Shown: positions 1-10,300 of the stretch, one piece after another
Layout: each line of letters starts with the position of its first letter
How positions within the stretch are numbered: position 1 is the first letter of the stretch
Source of the DNA: Glycine soja
Taxonomy: Eukaryota > Streptophyta > Magnoliopsida > Fabales > Fabaceae
DNA length: 64,000 nucleotides
Assembly (NCBI RefSeq): GCF_004193775.1
Contig: NC_041005.1
Location: forward strand, 15,843,865 to 15,907,864
Direction of reading: 5' to 3'
Notes under the pieces: model-generated
Told to the model about the DNA's origin: nothing
The model's input: only the letters and a program-made list of their open reading frames with translations
Databases searched by the model: none
Position numbers and translations under genes: made by a program

Positions 1-530
1 TGATTTTCCGCTTTATTTTACTAAAAGATGTCTTTTTGATTATTATATTATTTTTTACCTCTTTTTGATTTCCAACGTGGTTACGGCACGACCGAACGGT
101 CGGAATTTATTTTAACCGAAGTTAATGGATAATACAATTCAAACGTTCGGTGGAAATTTATTTTATTTTTAAGTTAAGCGAGAAATGACTTAAGTAAAAT
201 GGCTTAAGCACGTCAACAGGGGGTATAAAAAGTAAACAAAACGAGAATAAAAATGCACGAAACACAATGTGGACCACTACGGGCACATAGAATGAATCGA
301 AAAGCTTGGTTCGAGGTACTTACCCGTTGAAGATCGAAGAACGATGAAGAACGAATGAAGAACGTCGAAGAACGGTTGAAATCTTTGCGAAATTCCTCAC
401 GGAAAACGTTACGGAAACGTTTCGGAAGCGCCTCGGCTTAGATTTTCTTCACGGAAACAATTTTTCCAAGCAAATTCGAAAGAGAGAGAAGTGCCTAAGG
501 GGCTGAACCCCTTCCTTCTTCACTTCCTCC

Positions 531-540
531 CCTATTTATA
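531..540 (-). promoter_or_regulatory. Ogre LTR TATA box
   Basis: The minus strand reads TATAAATAGG, in the middle of the LTR and downstream of the TTACGGAA-rich U3 part. The same site is in copy C at 44,295-44,304. It probably sets the U3/R boundary; no start site can be read from sequence alone. Confidence 0.6.
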
Positions 541-734
541 GCAAAATAGGGGAGGTGGTTGCCGCCCAGCTCGCCCAGGCGAGCTCAGCTCGCCCAGGCG
601 AGCAGGGTTGCTTCCTCCAGAAGCAACCGCCTTCTGGAGGAATATTCCGGAGGGCCCAAGTGGGCCTGGGTGCTATTTGCACCCCCATTTTTACTAAGTA
701 CACCCCCTCTGCTGTTTTTTGGTGATTCTTTTTT

Positions 735-930
735 CGTAAAGTTACGGAAATTTACGAATTTCGTAACGATACTTGTTTTCTTTCCGTAATGTTACGGAAC
801 CTTGCGGATTACATAATCATCCCCTTTTTGACTTACGGAATGTTACGGAACCTCACTTAATTATGCAACGATGCTTCCATTTGATTTCCGGTGTGTCACG
901 GAAACTTACGGATTGTGCATCAATATTTTT
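735..930 (-). promoter_or_regulatory. TTACGGAA motif array in Ogre U3
   Basis: Variants of TTACGGAA (GTTACGGAA, CTTACGGAA, TCACGGAAA) recur at least six times between 735 and 930, 200-400 bp upstream of the TATA box on the minus strand. More copies lie downstream near 390-440. Spacing is irregular, so this is a motif cluster and not a simple tandem repeat. A regulatory role is inferred from its position. Confidence 0.4.
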
Positions 931-952
931 TTGGTTTTTCGGCATGTCCTGG

Positions 953-1480
953 AATTTCACAAATTGCCTAATGATGGGTGCCAAGCACCTCACGAGGACC
1001 AAAGAATGGTCGCACGTCATCGAGCAAAGGTCCCCGGACGAAATTAGGGTATGACAGTTGCCCCTCTTTACTTGTCTTTTATTGGAGATAAAAGGAAAGT
1101 AAAGATAAGACACTAATTTCGTTCCTCTCGATTTGACGAGAGTCGCAGGTGACCATAAAATCTCCACATGCAAATGACTTGTTGTTCCCAAAATTTCACA
1201 AATTGCCTAATGATGGGTGCCAAGCACCTCACAAGGACCAAAGAATGGTCGCTTGTCATCAAGCAAAGGTCCCCGAAAATCAGTGTATGACACTAATTTC
1301 GTTCCTCTCGGTTGACGAGAGTCACAGGTGACCATGACTTGTCGCTCCTAGAATTTCACAAATTGCCTAATGATGGATGCCAAGCACCTCACAAGGACCA
1401 AAGAATGGTCGCATGTCATCAAGCAAAGGTCCCCGAAAATCAGTGTATGACACTAATTTCGCTCCTCTCGGTTGACGAGA
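953..1480 (-). repeat. LTR-end sequence repeated inside the element
   Basis: The block containing CCTAATGATGGGTGCCAAGC followed by ACCAAAGAATGGTCGC occurs at the LTR edge (from about 953) and again at about 1,192 and 1,354, inside the element beyond the PPT. About 100-160 bp of LTR-terminal sequence plus PPT-adjacent sequence has therefore been duplicated into the 3' untranslated region. Confidence 0.75.
1057..1071 (-). other. Polypurine tract of Ogre copy A
   Basis: The minus strand reads GTAAAGAGGGGCAAC immediately before the LTR start TGTCATACCC. This is the expected place and composition for the plus-strand primer of an LTR retrotransposon. Confidence 0.7.
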
Positions 1481-1629
1481 GTCGCGAGCGACCATGAAAT
1501 TTCCGCATGTAAATGACTTGTTGTTCCCGGAGGAACAAAAGGTGCAGAAGACTATGTCAGCCTCTGCATGCTATCAAGCGTTCTGTCTTACAGATAGCAA
1601 AAGAATGTTTATACGGATAACCACTCGGG

Positions 1630-2148
1630 TATTTCCGCGTATCATCGGGCCCGCCGCCTCTGGATGATACAAGGGTGCAGAATGACCAAACTTGGTCTCT
1701 GCTTGTCATCGGGCCCGCCGCCTCTGGATGACAAAAGGGTGCGAATAACCGTAAGGTATCTCCGCGTATCATCGGGCCCGCCGCCTCTGGATGATACAAG
1801 GGTGCAGAATGACCAAACTTGGTCTCTGCTTGTCATCGGGCCCGCCGCCTCTGGATGACAAAAGGGTGCGAATAACCGTAAGGTATCTCCGCGTATCATC
1901 GGGCCCGCCGCCTCTGGATGATACAAGGGTGCAGAATGACCAAACTTGGTCTCTGCTTGTCATCGGGCCCGCCGCCTCTGGATGACAAAAGGGTGCGAAT
2001 AACCGTAAGGTATCTCCGCGTATCATCGGGCCCGCCGCCTCTGGATGATACAAGGGTGCAGAATGACCAAACTTGGTCTCTGCTTGTCATCGGGCCCGCC
2101 GCCTCTGGATGACAAATGGGTGCGAATAACCGTAAGGTATCTCCGCGG
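1630..2148 (-). repeat. 127-bp tandem repeat array in Ogre 3' UTR
   Basis: Units begin at 1,630, 1,757, 1,884 and 2,011 with a constant 127-bp period, about 4.1 copies. Each unit holds two copies of the GC-rich segment CATCGGGCCCGCCGCCTCTG about 63 bp apart, so the unit is itself a diverged dimer. Copies 2-4 are nearly identical, which means recent amplification. Tandem arrays in the 3' UTR are known for Ogre/Tat elements and have been proposed as seeds of satellite DNA. Open frames across the array come from the repeat and are not genes. Confidence 0.92.
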
Positions 2149-3969
2149 GCTACCAGCTCTTGAGTCATGGCAACAAAAGGCGGTATGGTCGACAAAAGCG
2201 AGGCTCTTGCTCCTACCTATCCTCCAATGAGGAACTCAGACCTACGTAGTTCTGGATAACTTGTGAGACTTGAAAAAGTCTCGGTGTTTTCTCCACTAAA
2301 ATGCAAACATGCTTTAGCAAAGAGACAAATATTCCAACTGATTTAGAGCAGCATATGCTTTTTTTTGAGTGAAAAACAATGCGTCTACCGGGGAAGGAGA
2401 GTCTGCTGATGAAATCTCCCATAACCATAAATGAGATTTTGGATGTTAGCATTTCGTTTCTAAATGACCATTTAGAGGAAACACTGGGTTCGACAAAAAT
2501 AGAAGAAATCCACTCAAAGTGTATCAATCTCGCACAGGTAAGTGTTTCATCCTAATTCCGAACCATAGATATGTCATGACTTGACTTTGCAAATTATTTC
2601 CTATCAAATCAAAAATTACATGCGTGATCATGGATCAATAGGGCTTCCCTTGGGAATGGGTTCTTTTGGTGGTTTCTTCTTTCGGCTTTTGTGTGTTTTT
2701 GGCTTTTGATTTTCCTGGCTTTTTCTTTTTCTGTTTTTTTTGTTTAGTGCGGGGCGAGAAAAAAAAGGGTCGCTAGCGCACGGGATTTTGGTTGGTAATT
2801 AAAGGGAGAAGACCATTTTAGGTCGTGGTTTCCTTTCCTTCCTTTTTTGTTCATTTGGTGACAATTCTGTATTGTTCAGATATTGTCCGGTCCAAAGACC
2901 TCTCTGCACATTTCTTCTGTTTTCTTTCGATCCTTGATCAGGAGCTTTCTTTCCTTCTTTTCTTTTTTTCTTTCTCCCATTCTTTGATTGGGAATTTTCT
3001 TTCTTTTCTTTTTGCTTTCTCCCATTCTTTGATTGGGAATTTCCTTTCTTTTCTTTTTTTTGCTTTCTCTTTGATTGGAAATTTTCCTTCTCTTTCTTTT
3101 TGCTTCCGAGGGTAAGGATTATGGTGAGTCAGGATTTTGGCTCAAGGTTTGTAGAATGGCTAGACATGATACATGTCGGGGTTTGGTTTGGCTCAAGGAT
3201 AAAAGGGATGCCTCACATTATTTCCATGACACAAATGCAAAAATGATGATTTGGAAACTTTATGCAAAACTGGTCATGCATGCACCTATGCGGACACTCA
3301 AGTGTCAAATTTTTATAGTCACGTGATGCTAGGGCTCAGGATTCATTTCCTCTATTTTAATCAACCCAATGTTTCCAAAATATGTTCTTTTATCAACTTG
3401 TGCATTCATCCGAGTCAATTTCGGGCGTCCGGGGAAATTTCAGAGCATTCACCCTTCAGGTGTAGACACATTTTCCAAAAATTGGTTATGATCAATGAAT
3501 TTTTTCAAAGAAAAGTTGGAAATCGTCTCTTTTCAAAAGCATGTCGTTTTTTAGCTAGACAACTTATTTTCTCTTTTTCCACCTTTTTCCTTACTTGCCT
3601 TCTTCTTTTTTCTTATTTGCTCTCTTTTTCTTTACTTGCCCTCTTCTTTCCCTTTTGTTCTCTTTTCCATTTCATTTTCTTTTCTTTTCTATTTTTATTT
3701 TTATCATGATTTTTTTTGTTTATCTTACATATATACTTTTGGACGATGTTCCTAAACGAAGAACTCTACACGGTTCCAGAATTTCAAACATCATCGATAG
3801 TAATGATATATAAATACTAACGCACCAATCTAAACAAAAAATGTATGCGCTGTACAAATGACAATCAAAACAACAAAAACAAACATTAGTCTCTCAAGTC
3901 AAAACAATAACATAGAATAAAAATGACAAAAGAAATATGAAAGAAAACATGAATCTGGGGATCTCCCAG
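2149..3969 (-). other. Ogre 3' untranslated region, pyrimidine-rich, no gene seen
   Basis: I see no credible coding sequence. Around 2,225-2,260 it resembles an LTR segment (CAGACCTACGTAGTTCT, also near 17,930). From about 2,690 to 3,110 it is strongly T/C-rich and holds about three imperfect tandem copies of a 45-50 bp unit with CCCATTCTTTGATTGGGAA. A second C/T-rich stretch lies at 3,560-3,720. Copy C contains the part from 3,079 on. Confidence 0.6.
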
Positions 3970-5220
3970 TCACGTGTCTCCACTCCCTCCCAAGAAGTCA
4001 AGCAAATCGGCCATCTCCTCATCCTCGTGGGCTTTTTCTCCATCGCCGGGAGCTTCTGGGGGTGCCTCTCCTGCTTGGGCCTCGGGCCAATCTCCGGGCC
4101 ATGCTACCTCTGCCCTGAACTGGTCTGGAGTAGGGCATGAAAAAGAAGCGAAGCCCTGGCTCTGCATGCTAAGGCTCATCTGGTACAGACAGTCATGGGT
4201 CCGTACATGTGCTCGGTGGTTGGCCGCCTGCTAGCGAACCAAATGCCGTAAATACTGCTCCATGTCAAATGCCCCAGCCTGGTCAGCCTGATGAGGTGGT
4301 GGTGGCGCGCCTGCGGCCTGTGGAGCATCACCCTGAGCCTGTCTTTGGGTACAGTACTTCTCAATAAAAGCCCGGGTGATGGGTGGCCGAATCACCTTGG
4401 TAGGTGCAACGGGGACTCCGAACGACTGGCAGAGTCCTGTGATCAGTGCGGGGAATCCCAGGGCCCTGTTGGACTTATCTGGGTCCAAAGGGTGCCTAGT
4501 GGGCGCCATACCTGCAAAAATATATATGGCATCAGCGATCAACTGAGCCACATGGATGCTCATCCGTGTCAGGATGGCGTACACCAGCTGGCACTTAGGC
4601 ATGGGGAGGTCGGAATTATGATCGGTGGGCAGGATGTTGCTGAGGAGCAACGTCATCCATATCTGGGTCAGGGTGGTCATGTTGGTGCGCATGATTCGCA
4701 CTCGCCTCCCTGCAGCAGTCCGAGCAAAATCCTGCCCCGGTATACATAGCAGCTGGGCGATGGCCTCCTCATCGAACCCATCAGACCGGTTCCTCCTCTG
4801 GCCATACTCGCATTCCTGGCCCTCTTCCAATACCATCGGATATCCCAGGAGCTGGCTGATAGCGTCGGCATCGAACGGGATCCACTGACCCCTAACCCAG
4901 GATCTCATGTCACGCACGCCCTCCTCTGTTGGCCAAGCATTGGCATAAAACTCAAGGACTATTTCTGGATCAAACTTGGCCATGGGAGTAACCAGTGGTG
5001 CCCACCGCCGGCGCCCTATTTCCTCCTGGAAATCAGTATACTCGTCGTCCCTGAGCTGGACGCGTCGCTCCCGGAGAAACGACCATCCCTTGATGGCTTC
5101 GAAGCGCTGCTGGTGTACAACGCTCCTAAAGCGGTGACTGTCGTACTCCGGGGCGGAACTAGTTCCTTCGGCCGCCTTGTCCTTCCTGGACCTCTTTGAG
5201 GCAAGCTTCCTCGGGGCCAT
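3970..5220 (-). pseudogene. Ogre additional 3' ORF (putative plant transposon protein class), copy A, one amber stop
   Basis: The frame opens at the ATG 5,218-5,220 (MAPRKLASKRSRK) and is the counterpart of the intact 416-codon ORF in copy C. In A a CAG codon of C (in LVRQQA) is TAG at 4,231-4,233, splitting the frame into about 329 and 69 codons. The N-terminus is basic. The middle (FYANAWP, WVRGQWIPF, LLGY, LLLSNILPTDH) resembles the uncharacterised plant domain annotated as putative plant transposon protein (memory, not a search). The C-terminus is acidic and proline/alanine-rich. It lies downstream of pol behind two introns. Function unknown. Confidence 0.8.
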
Positions 5221-5222
5221 TC

Positions 5223-6158
5223 CTGCGAAGGCAAACATTTGGAAAGTTAGTTTTACCAGTGGGACATTACTCTTAAAGCAAAAATGGCATGTAACCTCCT
5301 CCCATAAATACAAACATCAATGTAAATTTAGAGCAAGCTTATGCGCATATTTCCTTACAAACGTTCTCTTGCACAAGACATTCTATTAACCGAAAAAATG
5401 CACCCATATACAATCAAGGCAGCTTCGTTACCTAGATTATTTACACGTACTTCCAAGGTGTATTTGTTACTTACATCACACACATCTCCTTGGCTAAATC
5501 CACATACATGCATACTCAAAGCATTTTGGGGTACCAAAAATTGCACATGTACACATCTTGGTATTTCTAATACCTATACATACACAAACTTCATGATGAA
5601 TCTTGACTATCTACACAATAAGGTGCTACATTTCATGCTCTTTTCAAGTTTTTGCTACCTAAAGCCGCATGCAAATTCAAGTATATTCTCCTTTGCTGAC
5701 TAAAATTGTATTCAAATTAAAAGGTATACATTTTTTGGTAATGTATCTTCTTTACATAACATGCAACATATTTATGTATATTTTTTTGTGAGACATTTTG
5801 ACTACCAAAAATTATATGTACATACATCCAAGTATTTTGCTATCATACCCAAAGGGTAAATTGCCAAAGGTATTTTGCTACCTATTCTAAACCTACACAT
5901 TTATGATGAGCAAAATTCCTAACCACCTAGGCATAGGGAAAATATTGTAGCGTGGCCCATAGCTGATTGCTGGCAAAAAAAAAAGGGTAACTTTACCCAA
6001 TATGCACCTCCTTTTGTGCTCTTTTTGCATAAAATTTCAGTTTCTAGGACTAGGATATATGTGGGGCAATTACTCTAGCCTTTTTCGGGAATGAATACAT
6101 ATTCCAAAAAAATAGAAAATATGCGCAAACCAAAATACCCCATGGGTTGTCTCCTTAC
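5223..6158 (-). other. Intron 2 of Ogre 3' region (936 bp), present in A
   Basis: On the minus strand the segment begins GTAAGGAGAC (6,158 downward) and ends TTTGCCTTCGCAG (5,223). Copy C lacks exactly this segment: at 31,875/31,876 the flanks ...GTGACTTTT and GAATGGCCCC are joined directly. The precise GT-AG edges make it an intron, not a random deletion. The 3' splice site lies 2 nt before the aORF ATG. The segment is AT-rich with no long minus-strand ORF. Confidence 0.9.
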
Positions 6159-6316
6159 AAAAGTCACGCGCTAATGCCATTGAGGCATTTCACCGAACAC
6201 TTGGTGGGCGCGCGTTTAGGCATCAATAGCAAGAGAACGGGGACAATGTGGCATGTCCTATTGTTTCAAAATGCATTATAGGCCTAGGGCCATCTCATAC
6301 CAACCCCTAATTCAAC
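6159..6316 (-). other. Noncoding middle exon of the Ogre 3' transcript
   Basis: This 158-bp segment lies between the two introns in A and is retained in C (31,876-32,033), where it joins directly to both neighbours. It holds short upstream ATGs but no long frame, so it is probably 5' UTR of the aORF transcript. Confidence 0.75.
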
Positions 6317-6443
6317 CTAATCAAGCAAGAAAACAAATCAAAATTGCCCCATATATTTGAGCACACTCCCACAATTTAGAGCACAAAAAGGAGATCAAAA
6401 TACACCAATGAAAAGCTAGAAAGCTTAGGGATGGAATACTTAC
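6317..6443 (-). other. Intron 1 of Ogre 3' region (127 bp), present in A
   Basis: The minus strand starts with the consensus donor CAA|GTAAGT at 6,443 and ends ...TTGATTAG|G at 6,317. In copy C the flanks are fused exactly at 32,033/32,034. Copy B keeps a noisy version of the segment. Confidence 0.88.
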
Positions 6444-6644
6444 TTGTTGGTGATGAACAAAAGCGCAAAATGGAATTAAAAAATGCGAAAAAGGATGACC
6501 CTAGGGCTGCAAATTCGTCAATCCCGTGGGTATGGCTTTTTGAAAGGGGGGAAAAGAAGTTTTTGAATGTAAAAACGCCCCCCCTTTCGTCATTTTTATA
6601 ATTTGGTGCAGGGGTGGCTCGCCCAGGCGAGCTAACCTGCACTT

Positions 6645-6675
<31 letters not shown>

Positions 6676-7375
6676 GAACATTAACCATGTCCCCTCCCTT
6701 CTCATGGATTAGCATTTTGCCTAACTTGAACTTACTTAGGTTAGAATTAGGCGTTGATTACTTATTTTATTATTACTCTTTTCCTTTTTAAAACAAACAA
6801 ATAGTAAAAGAAAGCTGCAAAATACAAAGGATACGGGGCTGCCTTGTAGCGACATTCCCTGCTTGTTTCGCACAGAGAAGGGCAACGATCGGTCGGTCGT
6901 GACCCCATCCCCGCTTGCGTTCATCCTTAAGTACCTGCAAGTAATAAACAACCAGGTATGGCCAATCTTGGCCGCATCATTACCCTACCTTGATTGGTTT
7001 CTGCCGTTCATGTTTTGTCTTCACTCCAGAAGGTAGCCCAAGGTGATCCTGCCCCTGTTTTACCACAACAATATACATGCGTATGCGTATGCGTATGCAT
7101 GAATGTTTTCAAACGCAGAAAATTTAGGGAAAGTTGGTTCAGGTTCAATTCTAATTAAGCGCTTGGGGGATCCCATGAACTGAGCGGAAGGGCTCAGGCG
7201 ATCACAAATTAACGCAAGGTGTGAAACTAACGTGAGGACTAAAAGCCTCAAATCCATGTTCATTTCTTTGAAAGATCGTAACAAGAGATACAACGGACCG
7301 GAAATCCCTGGGGGGAAATCTAGAAAACGCATAAAGATAGAGAACATGCAGCGACATCCTTAATTGCCCCAGCTT
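6444..7375 (-). other. Noncoding stretch between pol and intron 1
   Basis: No gene seen. It holds one more copy of the palindrome GCTCGCCCAGGCGAGC (6,617-6,632), a run of about 30 T (6,640-6,670) and a short ATGCGT repeat near 7,075-7,100. The first exon of the spliced 3' transcript must end at 6,444. Whether it starts from the LTR promoter or an internal one cannot be told. Confidence 0.6.
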
Positions 7376-10300
7376 CTAAGCATAATATTGTTTGACGACA
7401 TCAGAGTTCACGGGTGAAGGTAGCTCTTCGCCATCCATGTTGGTAAGCACCAGGGCTCCTCCGGAGAAAGCCCTCTTCACAACAAAAGGCCCTTCGTAGT
7501 TCGGGGCCCATTTCCCTCGGTGGTCCTTGACAGCATGGGACATTTTCTTTAGCACAAGGTCTCCCTCATGGAACTTGCGTAAGCGTACTTTCTTGTCGAA
7601 CGCGCTCTTCATTCTTTGCTGGTACAAGCGCCCATGACTCATGGCCGTTAAGCGCTTACCCTCAATGAGGTTGAGCTGATCGTAGCGTGTTTGAGCCCAC
7701 TCTGATTCCTTTAATCCGGATTCTGCCAAGATCCTTAATGACGGGACTTCTACCTCAAATGGTAACACCGCCTCCATCCCATATACCAATGAGAACGGCG
7801 TTGCCCCAGTTGACGTTCGCACTGAAGTCCGGTAACCGTGCAACGCGAATGGGAGCATCTCGTGCCAATCCTTGTATGACACGGTCATCTTTTGGATAAT
7901 CTTTTTGATATTCTTATTGGCTGCTTCCACGGCTCCATTCATCTTTGGCCGGTAGGGTGTGGAATTGTGATGCTGGATTTTAAACTCCTCGCACATTTCC
8001 CCCATCATCTTGTTATTCAGGTTGGTGCCGTTGTCCGTGATAATCTTTCTTGGCAAACCATATCGGCAGATGATCTCCTTCTTAATGAACCTGACCACCA
8101 CATTCCTCGTGACATTGGTATATGAAGCCGCCTCGACCCACTTGGTGAAATAATCTATTGCTACGAGGATGAAGCGATGACCATTCGAGGCCTTGGGCTC
8201 AATGGCCCCGATGACATCTATTCCCCACATGGAGAAAGGCCAAGGGGCGGACATGACATTCAGGGGATGCGGTGGGGCATTGACATTATCCGCGAATGCT
8301 TGACATTTGTGGCACCTCCTCACATGGACACAACAATCACTTTCCATGGTAAGCCAGTAATAACCTGCTCTTAAGATCTTCCTGGCCATAGCATGCCCGT
8401 TGGCGTGCGTTCCAAACGAGCCCTCATGGACTTCCTCGATCATGTGATTTGCCTCCTTGGCATCCACACATCGCAGGAGTGTCATGTCGTGATTTCTCTT
8501 ATACAGTGTGCCTCCGCTCATGAAGAAACTGGCTGCCAACCTCCTCAATGTCCTTTTATCGTTGTCGGCAATCTCTGGCGGGTATTCTTTGCTTACGACA
8601 TATCGCTTGATGTCGTAATACCAAGGCTTTCCGTCCCGTTCCTCTTCCACTTGGCAACAATGTGCGGGTTTGCCACGACACTGAAATTCAATGTAGGGTA
8701 GGTCCCCGTGCGGTGTTAGCTGGAACATAGATGCCAACGTAGCAAGTGCATCTGCCATTTGATTTTCCTCGCGGGGAACATGATGGAAGGAGATCTCATC
8801 GAAAGTCTTAGCCAATTCCTTGATGTAGGCTTTGTAGGGTATCAGCTTGGGATCTCTAGTTTCCCATTCCCCTCTCAGCTGATGGATTACCAACGCTGAG
8901 TCGCCGTACACCTTGAGTAGTTTGACATCGGAGTCAATTGCTGCCTGGACGGCTAGGGCACATGCTTCATATTCGGCCATGTTGTTGGTGCAGTCGAATC
9001 CTAGCCTGGCTGTGAAAGGTACACATTGATTGTCCGGAGAGATCAACACTGCCCCAACGCCATGACCTAGAATGTTTGACGCTCCGTCAAACCATACAGT
9101 CCATTTGTCCCGATCTTCGTCCAACTTTTCCTCGAACAAGGCCATGATGTCCTCATCCGGGAATTCCGGATGCATGGGCTGGTAGTCGTTAAGAGGCTGT
9201 TGGGCCAAATAATCTGCCAAAGCGCTTCCTTTTATCGCCTTTTGGGTGACGTAGACTATATCAAACTCAGATAGCAAGACTTGCCACCGGGCGATTCGTC
9301 CTGTGAGAGCTGGCTTTTCAAAGATGTACTTGACCGGGTCCATTTTGGATATCAACCAGGTAGTATGGCTCAGCATGTACTGCCTTAAGCGATGGGACGC
9401 CCATACTAAAGCACAACACGTTCTTTCGAGCAAGGAGTAATTCATCTCACAGGTCGTGAACTTCTTACTTAGGTAGTAAACAGCGCGCTCTTTCTTCCCG
9501 GATTCGTCATGTTGCCCCAGCATACACCCCATTGATTCGTCCAAGATTGTCATGTACAAAATGAGAGGCCTTCCAGGTACTGGTGGCATAAGCACGGGAG
9601 GATTCATTAGGCACTTTTTGATCCTTCCAAAAGCCTCTTGGCAATCCTCATTCCACCGATCAGTTTGGTTTTTGCGCAAGAGTTTAAACAACGGCTCACA
9701 AATGGCGGTGAGCTGCGATATGAATCTGGCAATATAATTCAAACGCCCCAGGAAACCTCGGACTTGCCTCTCTGTACGGGGTTCCGGCATCTCAAGGATA
9801 GCCTTCACTTTTTCGGGGTCTACCTCTATCCCTTTCTGGCTTACAACGAAACCAAGCAATTTCCCTGATTTGACCCCAAAGGTACACTTAGCGGGGTTCA
9901 ACCTTAATTGATATTTCTTAAGCCTTTCGAACAACTTCCGCAGGTTGACAAGGTGTTCTTCCTCAGATTTAGATTTAGCAATTATGTCGTCCACGTAGAC
10001 CTCGATCTCTTGATGCATCATATCATGGAACAAAGCTACCATGGCCCTTTGATAAGTTGCCCCGGCATTCTTGAGTCCAAAGGACATCACCTTGTAACAG
10101 AACGTTCCCCACAGGGTGACGAAAGTAGTCTTTTCCATATCCTCGGGCGCCATCTTTATCTGATTGTAACCAGAGAAACCGTCCATGAAGGAAAATAAAG
10201 CGAAATTGGCCGTGTTATCTACGAGGATATCGATGTGTGGTAAAGGAAAATTGTCCTTGGGACTGGCCCGATTCAGGTCCCGATAATCTACACACATTCG

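Larger units (their letters stand above)
1..1056 (-). repeat. 3' LTR of Ogre copy A (partial)
   Basis: This segment repeats almost base for base at about 43,770-44,802. It ends in ...TATGACA at 1,056, which on the minus strand is the LTR start TGTCATACCC, directly after the polypurine tract. About 600 bp of the LTR lie left of the window. It carries two tandem copies of the 16-bp palindrome GCTCGCCCAGGCGAGC (569-584 and 588-603) where copy C has one, and many TTACGGAA motifs between 390 and 930. Confidence 0.9.

Noticed and set aside
1557..2230. Overlapping open frames on both strands through the 127-bp array
   Set aside because: They repeat with the 127-bp period, have no homologous domain and exist only because 127 copies of the unit shift frame without stops; treated as tandem repeat.
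5223..6158. Reading the segment missing from C as a plain deletion or as an insertion in A
   Set aside because: No target duplication or terminal repeats flank it, and its ends fit donor and acceptor splice sites exactly, as do those of the second missing segment.
6640..6670. Long T run as the tail of an inserted SINE, LINE or processed pseudogene
   Set aside because: It occurs at the same place in all three Ogre copies and has no target duplication or inserted body; it is part of the element.
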